A stretch of 64,000 bases of DNA from Acanthaster planci (lineage: Eukaryota > Echinodermata > Asteroidea > Valvatida > Acanthasteridae), in contig NW_019091410.1 in assembly GCF_001949145.1 (NCBI RefSeq), positions 575,789-639,788 on the forward strand, in the 5' to 3' direction. Each line of letters opens with the position of its first letter. Within the stretch, counting starts at the first letter, position 1. The translations under genes were made by a program, and so were the position numbers. Under the pieces are notes generated by a model. The model saw only the letters and a list, made by a program, of their open reading frames with translations. It was not told where the DNA came from and ran no database searches. Positions 23,701-38,100 of the stretch are shown here, piece after piece.

Positions 23701-26146
23701 GCCTAGCAACAAACAGCCAACCACAGATGCTCAGCAATGCCTACCAATTGTAAAAGATGCAGAAACTTCATCACGAGAAGAAACAAGCAGTAGATGCTAA
23801 TCAAACTCTGGCTTACCCACAGCCAGGGATCAGCAATTCGGATGACAATGCCTTCCTATGAATCCCAAAAGCCAAAATATGGAAAAATGGACAAGATGAA
23901 ATATTATCACAGAATTTTGCTTCTCAATCAAAATAATAGCTAATAAATGATTTTTGCATAGTAACCTTCAACTTTCATCAAGTCTTGAGGCTTGTGTCCT
24001 ATGCTTATTGTTCTGAATGAGCCAGTTCAGTATTCAAACAATGCACACCCAAAAAGAAGCGTGTTTGTAGGCATTCAGGAATACCGGGTACCAACGGGCC
24101 TGCCCCATCAGCAAGGCCTTACACCAACTCACACATATGACTTGTTCCCGAGTGACATTGCCTTTTGAAAAGACTGAATTGGCTCAATGATCAGTCACGT
24201 GGTAGCCAATCATATGATGTATTCCTCTGAAGGCTTCTGGCTTAGATCATGTGATATTCTTGCTGAATCTCATTGGACAACAAAAATGTCTGTTGAACCA
24301 ATCATATTGGAAAGATGTGACACGGGCTTGAGTTTTATGTGAGTACCGGATTCAAATGCTGAACTCACTTCATTGAAGATGTAAGCAGTGTCGTTGGCGT
24401 CTACTTCCACACAACCCATACTGTTCAGTTGCATCTCGGACGTTATGAGCTGGCTGGAACTTGTGTAGTGGGTCAAACAGCCGAGAAAGATGAGATAGAA
24501 GAAGAAGTCTAACATGAAGAAAATACCAGCGAATTTTGACCTGCAGACCAGAAAAAAGTAGTTCTTCCCCTTCAGCTACATCAAAGGTTTTAACAAGCCT
24601 ATTGTTCTTGATAATTAAAGTCATTTCAGTTTGTTCTAAAGCTGGTCACTTAAAAAACATTAGCCCTGTAAACAAGATTTGCCTGATAAGTCCTTAACTA
24701 CAGACTTCCAAACTACTGCACTGCTCTTCATTCTCCTATATCTGAATCAATGATTGAATATATGTGACCCGCTCCAGGAAAAGGTGATATAAGTTGCAAA
24801 AAAAAAAATTCAAGTTATATACATGACTGGAAAACCCACATTGTAAGCTTTCATTTGGTATATGAAAGAGCTCCGTACCCTTTCCCGTTCTGGAGTTATG
24901 ACATATTTGCATATTAATTAGTTCCTGGCAATTGAAATTGCAAAACTGAGAAAACACGCTTTGAAATATGTGGCTCTGATGTGGGTTGTAGGCATTTAAA
25001 TCCTACTTAGCAACCAACATGTTCTTGTGTCACAACCACCTTCAAACTTCGCGCAAGGACTAAGGAATTAGTATTTTCAATGATTTTGTCAGAAAAAAAG
25101 GAATTTTTGAATCCAACGTTGAGCAGTCATTGCTTGTAAATGCATGGTGTGACTTACATCACCTTTTCCTGGAGCGGGTCCCATATTAGTTCTAGTCTTT
25201 AATGGATTAACGCTCTTGAACAATACGGTCCTTATAACAACAGGCATGTTAAACTTTTGTCTTATTAAAATTGCACATTTGGAGAGGTATATGATTTGGG
25301 GACTATATTTCTACATTAACTGAACAGCAAACTGACTCACTACAACCCTAACCATGCTGAACCCAACAAGATTATGCAGGATTTCAATGGTCCTTAGGGG
25401 GTTAACCATGCTGAACCCAACAAGATTATGCAGGATTTCAATGGTCCCTAGGGGGTTAACCATGCTGAACCCAACAAGGTTATGCAGGATTTCAATGGTC
25501 CCTAGGGGGTTATCCCATTACCCCCAAGATTCTTTGAATCCGCCACACGGTTTTTGGAATATTTTGCAACAGCAAGCCACCTTAACTTTTCATGAAACCA
25601 ACTAGGGGCCCTTATAAGTTGGTACAAAGAATGCGCTCAATGTTTTCAGAGCAAGAATGATATATTTGAGGATTTGGTACAATTTGTAGCAAACTGTGAG
25701 TAAACTTTGAGTAAAATGATTGTAACATTCTTCTCCTAAGTCACTGCACACCTACCATTTTCGAGACAAGATGCACTGTGGAAGCTCGTGGCACAGAAGT
25801 TTCTGGCGATTGTATTTGAGCATCGTCTGAAAGATAGATGTAACTCCACAGTGATATAAATGAACGATACACTAAAATACTGTCACAGTGAACTTCCATT
25901 CTGTGATGAATGGAATGTTCCATTCCAGTCAGCTTTGCCTCATGCAATGGAACATTCTGCCTGTCACCTCATGAAAATACTCTAACCACTGAGACTCATA
26001 AACTTCATTATTTATAAATTGGTTTGGAATGAAATAGAAAAACATACCTTGAGTGCAAAGAATCTCTTTTTCTTGTCAATGATATTGTTTTCTCCAGTTA
26101 AGTGGTCGTCTGGCCCTGGATCGAGATAACTGAAGTCACAGGTGAT
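17778..26146 (-). CDS. TRPA1: TRPA transmembrane and C-terminal exons (exons 15-26)
   Basis: Exon 17 has S1 (GIFFMLDFFFYLIFLG), exon 18 has S2 (LISIYCLFLLVMKFLHLLQL), exon 19 has S3 and the start of S4 (AISNYVAILLCASSLIF, then FLLYLQP), exons 20-21 have S4-S5, and exon 22 has the pore and S6. The pore filter reads TLGEIN, where human TRPA1 has MLGDIN, so acidic Asp915 is replaced by Glu. S6 ends MPMVLMNLTIGIAVGDI, which is strongly family-typical. The C-terminus (ELHRNRMMISMLDEVLKRH and following) is a probable coiled coil, matching the tetramerising coil of TRPA1. A GTAAGC inside exon 18 mimics a donor but would remove S2. Confidence 0.88.
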
Positions 26147-29100
26147 CTGTAAGAGAGACAGACAAATGTCCACTTTAAGTTTTCTGTGAAGCTCTGATGT
26201 AAAACACATGCCTCTTATCATCTTGGGTTGCCACATACTTTCATGTTTATGCAAAGGAACATGCCTTTGATGGTTGCAATAGATCACAGTTACACTTCAG
26301 TATGTCTAATTTCAATCAAGGCAAACATTTTCAGAAGGCGCTCACACAATAGTTGAGTGCTGTGTCGTAAAGTTTAACAGACCACTCTCATTTTGCCTAG
26401 AAGTTTATCTAGGGGCCAAAATTTGTAGAAATATCACCTTTCGGTTAGTTTTCAATATCACCTCAAATTCGTTGAAAATGGACATTTGACTCATTCATTT
26501 TAAAGGGTTGTGTTTTCATTTAGTACTTTGCAGTATGCATCCTTATCTGGTGGTCTGATAGCTACATGGGATTTTTAATACTTTGTGAATTATTAAGTAA
26601 AACGATTACGATGCGGTTACACCATGGATAAATCTCTTTCTTGAGTATTTGTGGTTCTGAGAAGAACCGGGGAATAACTCGACGTTTCGAACAGTGTACT
26701 CTGTCCGTCTTCAGGAGACTGCAGGATTCTAACTGGGAGTGGAGCTTATATGGTGTAGAGAGGGATCCAGATGTAGGGATTAGCTCGGTGAGGCGTTAAG
26801 GCGGGAACAACGGATGCTGCTCTGGATCCTGGTACTGCATGACCTGAGTGTGTGCTTACTCAAGTGTGTCAGTTGGGGTTTGCAATGGGAGCTAATCCCT
26901 ACATCTGGCGACGGCCAACCATACTTTTAGCCGCCACTTGTAACAAAAATGTGACTGTGACATTCAAAGAGCAGACCCTATTACAAAGTTCCACTTTTAT
27001 GTATCCAAAGTCCCAAGTAAAATTGTTTTGGATTATCAATGAAATGTTCACCCTCTCCAAGTCCACTTTTTTATCGCTGTCAACAACAAACAGAACAATA
27101 TTGGGAAGTCAAAAGTCTGCCAGAAATCATAATGTTCAATCTCTTGCTGTGCTCCGTGATCAGATGTGTCATTTTGCAGCTGCCAAAGGCACCATTATAA
27201 TTCGCCTTCACGCCCTTCAGTTCAACCATGTTATACATGCATTCTTCATAATCCAACCTTGTGGCTGCAAGGTCGCATGAATTTAAAAAAGGTACTAAAA
27301 TCAATGTATGAAAGTAAGATTATACCTCTAAATCTGGATGGTTTGGGTCGCTGTGCGATTTCTTGGAGCAGTGGTCAAGCACTAACAGTGCGGCGTCTGG
27401 CATCTTCTTAATCAACTTCTTCATGGGCGACAGGCCTTTGTCATTACGATTGCTAAGAGCCGACTCCCAACTTTCATAATAGAGACAAAGACAATATGGC
27501 AAGTGTCCACACAAAGTTGTTTGAAAATACAGACCCATCATCAAGGTAGAAATTTCAGGTTTGAGTGGTTTGAGGGGAGGGCTCTTGATTATGATGTGTG
27601 GTCTGTCAAAAACAAACTCTTCTGCGTAGCCAGTGTTTTTTTTTTAATATCTTTTTCTCTGCAGGTGTTTTCATTCTTTAAATGAACATTCATTAGTAAA
27701 ATATACCCATTTAAAATGATGTCGAAACGGTGTGATGGCAAGCAGAAATGGGTAAATGGTCCGTGAACAGCTGAACAAAGAAAACTTGGCTGTTAAGAAC
27801 ATATTTAGCTCATATCTTAGCCATTTTTCTAAGTTTCAACATAAAATCTTCGGAGATGGACGGCAAAAGTCTAGTGTGTTTGAAGAATATTTTTGACACA
27901 CTTAGGCCTGCAAATTTGCAAAAAAAATGATTACAAAAAATACCCTAGACCATCTTTCAATGGTAAACTGGAGATTTGTTTTAGTTAAACAGAAAATGCG
28001 GAAGTTCTGTTGCTGACTGATGTTTTGTTAATTGGTTCAATTGCATGACCTATTTTTTTGCCAAATCAAAAAGTGGAACACCAAAAACATTTAAACGATA
28101 TCCAGAAATGAAAGTTGAAAGGATAAAAGTTCTCACTCCTTGCTGGTGACAATGGCCTTGGCTATCTCTAGATGCTGATTCTCGATGGCATAGTCAAGAG
28201 CATACAGCCCCGCCCGGTTGCAGTGGGTCAGCTCTGCTCTAGCTGCCAAGAGAAGTTTGGCGACCAGCTGATGTCCGGCCTGACAGACCAGGTGCAAGGG
28301 GGTGTTCTGGAAAGAAATACAATTCTGAGAATGCTAGAGGATGACCCTAATTGAGAAACCGCTTCGTCTTCCCGGTCATAGCCATTTTATTCTGTCCTTG
28401 TGGTCTTTGGTGGATTGGAAAGAGGGAAGGGCATAATCCCCTCACAAAAAGAGGTCAAAGGTTACATGAAGAAATTTCACCTTTTTACCCCCTCCTCCCA
28501 ACTAGAACATTCTGGATTAACCCTCCTTGTGGGCGGCTTACAATCTGAATTAGTTTTGGAAACAAAGTCTCCAATAGATCACAGCACAAATCTCTATTGT
28601 TTTCTTAATTGCTTGGCAGAAGGGACCTAGACCACTTTTAAAAGTTGCTGACTTCAAATCGAGGATCAGCGCTGTAGTTTAGTCGGTGACAAGTCCCTGT
28701 AAGTCCATCACAAGTCATCCAGTGACAGGTCAAGTCACAAGCTTTCCAAATGGGCCCTGGCATAATCTATGTCACAGTTCGCTCTGTTACCAGTCACTGG
28801 TCTAGTGGAAGAACTTGTCACCGACTTGTTTATTTTGGGGACGTGCTGGGAAAACTCGACTGAGAATATGTAGCCAATTCAGTAATGTTCCGGATCTCAG
28901 GCCATTTTCCAATACTCGACTTGGGCTCCGTCTCAGGCTTCAACTGTTTTTTTTTTTAATTTCCTGACTTTGAGGTTATAAGCGCAAGAGTAAGTCTGAT
29001 AGTGCCACAAAACATCCAGTGAGATGCAAAAGAGCCAAACATTACAGTATTTCAATTTACAAGTTAAACGCTTCAGGCCCACAATTGAGGATTGGTTTCC

Positions 29101-32100
29101 TACCCAAAGCCTGAGAGGGAGACGAAGTTGAGTACTGGAAAACGGCCTAATTCTTGAAACGTAACCATAAATCTTAGTTCCTTACGGAGGACCTGAGGAC
29201 TTCATCTTGCAGTATGTGCTATACATTTTTAAAAGAGGAGAAAACTAAGGACCGTGGTCTAAGTGATTCTAATGCTATGAAAAACAAATCTAACTCTAAC
29301 CTTTTCTTTGTCGAGAGCATTGATGTCCGCATTGTTTTCAATCAGGACGGTTACAGTGTGCACATGATTCTTGCTCGCAGCGAGAGCTAATGCCGTCTTC
29401 CACTCATCATTTCTAAGAGCAAAGGTAAGACAACGACTTGAGGTTAATCAAGTGAGATTTAGACCTACGGGACATGGCTGGAATGCCAGCATAAAGGATT
29501 CACGAATGCAGTCAATATTTATATATGGTCTCTGTGAACAATTGCTCCCTCAGTGGTGAAAAGGAGAGAAGTTGGGCCGACACTGGAGTTCAGTTTTTGT
29601 CATGTATGGCAACGACAAAAGTTGTACCTTTAATAAGTTATACAACAAAAACAAAGAATTCTATTTGAAAATAATTTTTCAGCCAGCCACATCCAGCAAA
29701 TAGGAAAGTAATTTTAATTTCAAGGATGCAATTTGACAGTGTTTTCAAATTAACAACAATATTTTTGACAGGAGAGAAAATGTGCAAGTAGGTTTGTGTG
29801 GAACTTGAAATGTAGACGAATGCTTTTTTTTTAAGTTCTGAGTTCGTTCAATTTCCCACAGAAATCTGCATTCTGACAATGTCTGGTGCTGCGTACTTGC
29901 TGGCAATATCAGCACCTGTGTCCAACAGGAATCGAACGATACTTGGATGACCATTGTGACTCGCCAACAGGAGTGGCGTCATTCCGTCCATGTCGTCCGT
30001 ATTCAGGAGATTGGGGGAGTGCTGTAGAAGGATCTTGACACAGGCAAGGTGACCGAACCTGGTAACGGAGAGGTGGACACCAATGCTCACTCATACGTGT
30101 CACTCCATCTAGCATCTAGAGTTGCAAGTCACTTGAGCCACTTTTGAGTTGAAGGCCTTTGAGAGAATCTTGCATTATGCAAATCTTCAATGGCACTCGA
30201 TCCCTCTGTTTTTCACCATTGTACTGTCAATAAGCCATTTGTGAGTTAAATTTGAATAAAATCTGGTGCACTGAGTTATCTGAGTGCACATAAACATAAC
30301 AATTTGAATTCCTCAGACCAAAGACACTGTTGCTATACCTCGTGATTCGGGGCAAGCTTTTGCATAGCGACCACCTTCTCTGGATTGGACTGGTTCCTTT
30401 GTGCCCTTCTTATCCATGAAGAACAGTGTATTGTTGCAAGGCGTCTCTTATGTAACTAAGCAAAAGCTTGCCCTGAATCACGAGGTATAGCAACAGTGGT
30501 TTTAGTAAGGAGAATTCAAATTGTTATGTTTACTTGAATTTAAGGAACTCAGATTTGGGTCAAAGTTAACTTGCAAAAGGCTTATTGGCATTGGGATGCC
30601 AACCTGAGTGTTGCATCCAAACAGCTCAATTTTGTTTTTCTGATTTAAAAATTTTTAAAAATGAAGAAAAGAGATTCTTTTCGTGATATTTGCACAAACA
30701 GAGGCAATGGTCAGCAAACACTTTACTTTCAGGTAATCCACAGCAGAAGCACAGAGGCGGACATGAATGCAAAGTCCCACAAAGTCTTCACAATCAGATC
30801 TAAAGTTCTTCAGTTTCACAGCTTCCCTGTACCATTTACAGGCATGTACCTGATTGTTCTTTCTGAAATGGCAACATTCAAGTTGTGTGGGCTTGAGATA
30901 TTTGAGCCTTACACTACCTTGTTCAGACTGCCAAACTGAACTACTGTCCCAAAGATTAAGAATAACACACACAAGTCAGTGATAAATTATTTTTCAATAA
31001 AATCAGCCTTCTCTGCCAGAAAAAAAATAGGAAGCACTCTCTGCACAAACCTTATCGAATAATGAGAACGCCAAGATGAACCTACCTTAATGTATGTAGC
31101 TGAACAGGGCAAACATGCAAAATAGCATGAAGAAAATAAATATAACAAAGCAAAAAATGGCCATTTGATTAATATAAAACACTGATTGATACATATCAAA
31201 AAATCTGGCACATACACCTGTACTTGTAGGCCTTGCAGTACTTACTGACAGGCAATATGAAGGGGTGTCTTCTCCTCATTGTCTCTGGTGTCTACTTTGG
31301 CACCTTTGACTAGCAACAAATTCAATAGCTGTCAAAGAGATATAGAAATGGTACAGTTTCTGAATTTACTCTTTTAAAATTACAATTTTTTTGAACAATA
31401 TGCCATGATAAATAGCTGAATTTTATTTCTTAAATGATTTTTCCAAATCACAGAAATGAATGGGTAAAAGGGGTGTGATGGTTACTCCAAACTTGAAGTA
31501 ACCATATACAGAAGTCATTAACATTGGACAAAGGCATCTGAGGGTGGCATTGGTGTTAAAACACATTGAGTAATGTTTGAGGTGTAACACCCCCTTGGTT
31601 TGTTATGCAGTAAATTAGGAGTCAGTTACAACTCAAACCACATGCCACGCACACATGTACCATAGTTTTGGGGAAAATGATAGTTATAATGGGGATGAAT
31701 TCTTTGTTTTCTTTGTCCCTACGATTCGGTCCAGAATTTCCATACAAAAGAAGCCGTCCTTTCAATGCAAGGCCAGTCAGGGCACAAATAATGAATTCTT
31801 AGGGAACAAAATGTGACAAAAGAGTGACTTTATAACAGTAATATCTTAACATCTTGAGACTTAAGATTCCATTCACTTTGATGGGCTCATTATCGGCATG
31901 CACCGATATGTGATGGCTCGTTTCAGTGGTTAAATCAGTGGTGAGTTCAGTGGTGATTGTTGTTAAGTTAAAAAATACATGTACCTCAAAAATCCTCTTT
32001 TTTCTCGCACGATCCTCTTAGGATTTACAACCAGACTTGCTTAAAACTCTGGACTTACCGCCACGTTAGCGGTCTCAGCTGTGTAGTGAAGCACCGTTTG

Positions 32101-35100
32101 ATCCATCCTGTCTTCAGACTCCAACAAGCCCAATCCTGTTGCTTCAAAGAGCACGCTCACAATCTCCGAGTGCCCCATCTCTACGGACCAGTGGAGGCAG
32201 GTTTTCCGCTCGCAGTCACGCAGGTTGAGGTCTGCTCCCCGTTGTATCAGAAGCTTGACTATCTCAACGTGCCCTCGCCAGCAGGCACAGAGTAGGGGGG
32301 TGAAATGGTCCTTTTCCCGGGCATTAATATCAGCACCCTGATGAACCAATTTTTTTGGTCATTCTCCAAATGTCATGTTTTGAGGGAATTACGCTCAGTG
32401 TTGCAAATTCAGTGTTGTTATAAGGAATCTGCAAAACACCTTTGAAATACAGTGCCAGAGTGCACTAAGCCCATGCAAAGACAAAACAGAATTGTGCACA
32501 TTCAAACGTAAACTAGTCAAGTATAATTTGATTAAACTCCGTGCTGTATGTGAACCAGTGCAATACCTCATTGTGAACCTTCAGAACAGATCCCATAGGA
32601 TATCACACAGCACCATCTTACGCTGTAAAAAGGAATTTGCCATTGCCAATTTTGCATTATAAAAAAATCAGGTTGTACTCACTTTGTCTAAGAGAAGCCC
32701 AACCATGGCGAGACGGTTGTACATTGCAGCTCTGAAATACACACACAAGATGTTTAAAGCACATCAATTAATAAATGAAAGTTTTTTGGTACTAGCCCTG
32801 GATGGCAACCATTTTCATTGGAATAAATGTCAACTCCAATTAGGATCAAGAGGAAACAGGAATATTAATTTAAATAGTTAAGTTCTTAAGGAATTTTTTC
32901 TTCGTTTTGCTTGGCATGATGTAGAGCATTTTCACTTTTAATGTCAGTACAAGAAATCTTCTTAAAATGATTTCTGTCATGCCACTGCAATTCAGTTGGA
33001 CTGCGAGAAAGGTATGAACAATGAAACCTTTGATTCCATTCAATTTGATTAATTACTAAACAATTTTCAGTTGGTTGTAAGGTGTGTCTTAACCAAAACG
33101 TGATACAGTATTCAGTACAAAGCATCATTTAAACTTAATAACCAACTCAAGATTAATTGTTCAATGAACTATTCAAAGAACTTGAGTGATTAAAAAGGGT
33201 AAGATTTTATTGAGGTTCAATTTATCAAGAAACCAAGAGTACAGCCTTAAATGAGTTACACTTGGTCAGCAGATGCAGTCTTGTTGCCTAAAGGTTGCGA
33301 AGTTGAAAAAAAACAATGCTTGTGTCAGGCCAGCACAACAAGAGGTAACGTTTTGAGACTTTCCAATCTTCCAATCAACCGTGACCAGGACGGATAAACA
33401 ACCTAACTGTGAAGTAATCATTTGAATGAAGTGAGGGCTACTTCCTACCGGTGGAGTGGTGTCATGAGTTCGTTGTCCCCCTTTTCGATGGTAGCTCCAA
33501 AGTCTAAAAGTAAATTAGCAATGTCCGTGTTGCCAACCACAGCTATGAGGTGAAGAGGTGTGTGGCCCATTCCACACTGTGCATTCACATCTGCCCCACT
33601 ATCCAGGAGAAATTTCACCAACTGGAAATAAGAATTCATTTGAAAGACCCATATTGTGATGAGGAAAGACAGTATGTGTAGTTATTACAGTGTATTACGG
33701 AAGCAGTTTTTCTTTGATTGTCAGGAATTTTAGTCATCTCTCCAGTTAAGAAAACCCGTTCTACCGTATGCACCTTAACATTTTATCTTGAGACAAACAA
33801 GTATCATTGGTTGGGGGAATAAAAGCTGACATCCATTTTAAGGTACAAGTGGACCATAACTTTTTTATTTTGGCAGAAAACAAGTATAAAAATGTAACGA
33901 TACGAAAAAAGCCTAATGACTTCCCGTAGTTGTTTTGAGGCTCATGAGCTAACTGACTCATAGGACAGGTTTCGGTGGTTCAAGTACGGTGTGGCTGAGC
34001 ACACTAAACTTTCCATCTTTCAAGCTCTTCTTTTAAGTGATAGTTCGTTACAGTCATTTGCAAAAGTTTAGGACCACCCATACAAAATGCATTAACCTGA
34101 AGAAAAACCAAACTGAAACCAATCAATTATGGCAACTTATGTTGATTTCAAAGTGTAACCTTAGTATTTTGGTTAAACAGCTATTTGATTACATTTCCAT
34201 GATTTGACATGTTAACAGTCTAATATTTAGTGTGTGATTACTTAGACTAGCTTTTTTACCCATGCTGCCTTACAGACAGAATGTCATACAAGATCTGCCT
34301 TTGCAAAGCAATTGATGCAAATGGGCTCATAGTATGACTCTGATGTTATCACCACTGTAAAAACTATCTTATATTATGTAAACATTCAATAAAACAATGT
34401 AATGCAGGCCAGAACCAATGACAGAAAAACCAACAAAATACTGGGTGGTCTTTTGCAAATGACTGTAGTTGGCATTTCAGTTTGTAATAATGCTGATAAA
34501 ATGTCACCAATTTCTGAAACAATGGTCAGAATTTACTGTTAAAATTTAAAAAAAAACACCAAAGTTTCACAAAAAGCAGCCTCAAAATGATAAGAATAGC
34601 TGTCTAAAAATGCCTACCTCTTTGCAGCCGTTACTGATGGCAATGTGCAGCACGGTCTTCATTTCATTATCGGTATGCAGCAACAAGTCACATGCCTTCA
34701 AGCCTTGACTGGGTGCTGTCAGAATAGGATAATCAAAATTGTACCAAATCTTGTCTCCATAAATGAACCTCAAATAATCCAAAACATGTGCATGCCCCAA
34801 AATGTTGCTTGTTCCTGATACATGTACATTTCTTCAAACTTTTGAGCAGCCTGAATTCAAAGTTGGATGTCAAATTGCCACTACTGTTTGTTTGTTGCAA
34901 ATATTTAGCCAGTGCTGTTTTGCAACTGAACAACCACCACAACCACAACCACCACCACCACAATGTCAACAATAACCACAGCCACTGTAACAACCACCAC
35001 CACCAAAAGCCACCACCATCACCTTATCAACAACCACCACGACCATAACAATAACCACAATCACTGTAACAACCACAACAACCACCACCACCAGCCACCA

Positions 35101-38100
35101 CCATCACCTTAACAACAACCACCACAACCACCAAAACGGCAACAATAACCACAACCACAGTAACAACCACAACAACCACCACCACCACCACAACCACAAC
35201 AACCACCACAACCAAAACAACCACCATAACCTTAACCACCACAGTGCCAATAACTACCACCAGCACCACAACCATCACATCCACAACAACAACAAAACAG
35301 AATACCTGATTGTAATACACAGTGGATGAAGCTCTGATGCCCCACTGCGCATGCCATCATTACTGCCGTCATGTTACTTACTTCTCTGGCTCCAATATCA
35401 ACACCATTGTTAATCTATTATTGAACATAAAAAAATATGAATTTGAGAGTTTCTAATTCTTATGAAATGTACACTGACAACTGGTATATCCCACGGAGTT
35501 GTATGTTGTTTGTCCTCGGAAAGATTTTCAGCATTTAATTCAGGATCAGCTGTGATGAATTGATTCAAAACAACCCAGCTTTGGGGGTTTAATGCACAGC
35601 AATAATCAAACCTGCAACCCATGCTGCAAAAGGAACTTGAAAATCCTCACTTTTTGGAAACATCTTCTGAGAATTTATAAAATGTGGCAGTTTTTTAAAT
35701 GGGTGATCAGAGAAGCAAAATGCAAGATGGCAGATATGGAACACCGTAGAGAGTCCCATCCCAAAGGTTGGACTTACCAGCAACTGGCACACATCTATGT
35801 CACCGCTGATGGCAGCCATGTGCAGGGGCGTCATCAAATCTTTGTCGAATGCCTTCACCTGGTCTTTGTCATATTCTAATAAAACCTTCAAAAAAAGTGA
35901 AGAATCATTTACAATCACTGAAGACTCTTGTTGAATCATCAGCCAAGGGCAAGTTTGAACGAGGACCACAGTTAACCATGGTTCAACCCTCTCTCATTGA
36001 ACTCACATTAGTCTACAATGGTTTGACTAGTCTAGTCAACTATTCACAACCAGCCTATCGACGTTGGCCGCATCATTCGTTGCCATAAATTGGTTTTCAT
36101 AGCACAGTGCAGAGAGGACTAGTTATAAGAGAAATGCCAGAAAAACAGTTATGTCACTAGTGAACGACCAGTTTCACTTTTGTTGTTGCTATTTTGCTCT
36201 TCCTGCAGCCAACCCTTTTCCCCTTCTGCCTAGAGCACTGACAGTGGTTGACTAGGATTGTTTATTTCACATGCACTATCACGAACCAAGCATTAGCTAA
36301 CTATAGTGGTCTTTGATTGAACTTGCCCCAGTGTGTCCAAAGATAGAACAGGTGCAGAATTACCATGAAGCCATCACAAACTTTAGTTCCATCAATCAGA
36401 TATCACAGTCTTTTACCAGAAGATTTACCCTATTGCTTCCACAGTGCATTTAATCTCAATGGAGTCAGGTTGGTGTAGTGGGTCTTTTCTCGCCTTCCAC
36501 CTCTAGATCTGTGGTCCGGTTTCAATTCCCGTCTTGGTCCACAGTGTGGATTGGGTTTTCAGTTCCTGCGTGATTCCCACCTCTAAAACTGTAACTACTT
36601 TTCATTGTCTCTTCTCAAGAGGTTTCTTCAGGCTTGCGAGCTACAGTGCTTAGGGTGCTTTTGAGCAATCCTTGGTGTCATCCCCCGAAATGAATGCATG
36701 TAATAATAATCCCAAATAGTACAAAATTAGCACAAATACATTATTATTATTTGGAGACAGCTACTCTAATCTACCCCAGGGTTAGAGCCTGTGAGACTAC
36801 CCACCCTGATGATGTCTGCATGTCCCCTCCGTGCAGCCAGGTGGATGGGCCTCTGGCCAAGGTGGGTGGATGCATCACAGCTGGCGCCATTTTTCAACAG
36901 CAGCATGGCAGCCTCCAGCCAGCCGTACCGGGCTGCCAGGTGAAGAGGAGTGAAGCCCGTACTGACCGCAGGGAGGTCCACATCTGAAATAGGCCAAAAG
37001 GGGAAAAAGTACCTCCACTCATCAATAACATGTATCAAGTGATGCAGGGACGTCACTTAATTGCCACCCCGTTTATATGCCCAATTCATGGATGTTTCCA
37101 CCATCCACAGCCGATTGTCTTGTTTTTCTAATTCACGGTTGTGAAAGTATTTTTCAAAAAAGTTAAGCGAAATTGGAGATTTCATGCAAAATCAACCTCG
37201 TGCAAAGCGATTAGGCTATCGCACGGATCGGCCGATCGCGCCCAAGTTAAAACCTGGTAAAGGTGAAGGTCAAAACAAACAAGTAACAGTTATTAAATGT
37301 ACACCAATCAGAGCATTTTACACTGAAGTGTACGTGACACAGCAATTTGATGACCACACAAAGCTACAATCTCTGCAGTCAATGCAGCCTGATCAAACCA
37401 AACATAATTTCTAAGCATGCCGATAAGTCAGCAACTGAGGGCAAACTTGACAAAATAAATAGTTGTAATAAGGCTTAATCGTTCCTAAATCTACGCAAGA
37501 GTAAAATGACTCACCCTTCGATCGTCAGATCAAAATCCTTCACATATATGATACATCTATGCCTGAAAACTCGAACAAAGTTCTCTTTATTTTAAGCAAA
37601 AGCTTTGCATCGAAATAAGGTCCAAGTCTATGCGGTAACTGTCATTTGGCGCAATACGATCTTTACCATGGAGCTTTAAAAACTTATACTTTTGCCGGAT
37701 GTAAACACACTGCATTCACGTGGTAACCGTTTTACAACTTGTAGATTACTATGCAATGGACTGCACCCCTTAGTGCATATCTGGTCTGAGATCTCTTGAC
37801 ACCAACTATTTACGATGCAGAAACTATTGGGTCAATCCATTTTGTTATTCGGGGTGGTACTAATTACTAGCTAAAACAAAATACCTGCAAGCGAGTAATT
37901 CACTCAAATTATCGACAATTTAACTCATTTTATTTCATTATTATCATGAAATATTTTGACAGATCAAAATGATGAGATATTGATCTAGTAAAGACTTGTT
38001 GTCATGCATTTATATCATATAGTTAACGCGACCCACAAAAACCGCGAATTGAAAAGTTCACTTCCGACTAGTCTAGTTACAAGAGATCTGTCTACCTTGT

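Noticed and set aside
23815-23855. Short 13-codon TRPA exon ending at GTAAGC (23817)
   Set aside because: Using it deletes S2. Reading on to the donor at 23744 restores a hydrophobic S2 helix and keeps phase 0.
35027-35320. Val-rich ORF on the minus strand and His/Asn-rich ORF on the plus strand
   Set aside because: Simple CAC/ACA repeat in a TRPA intron.
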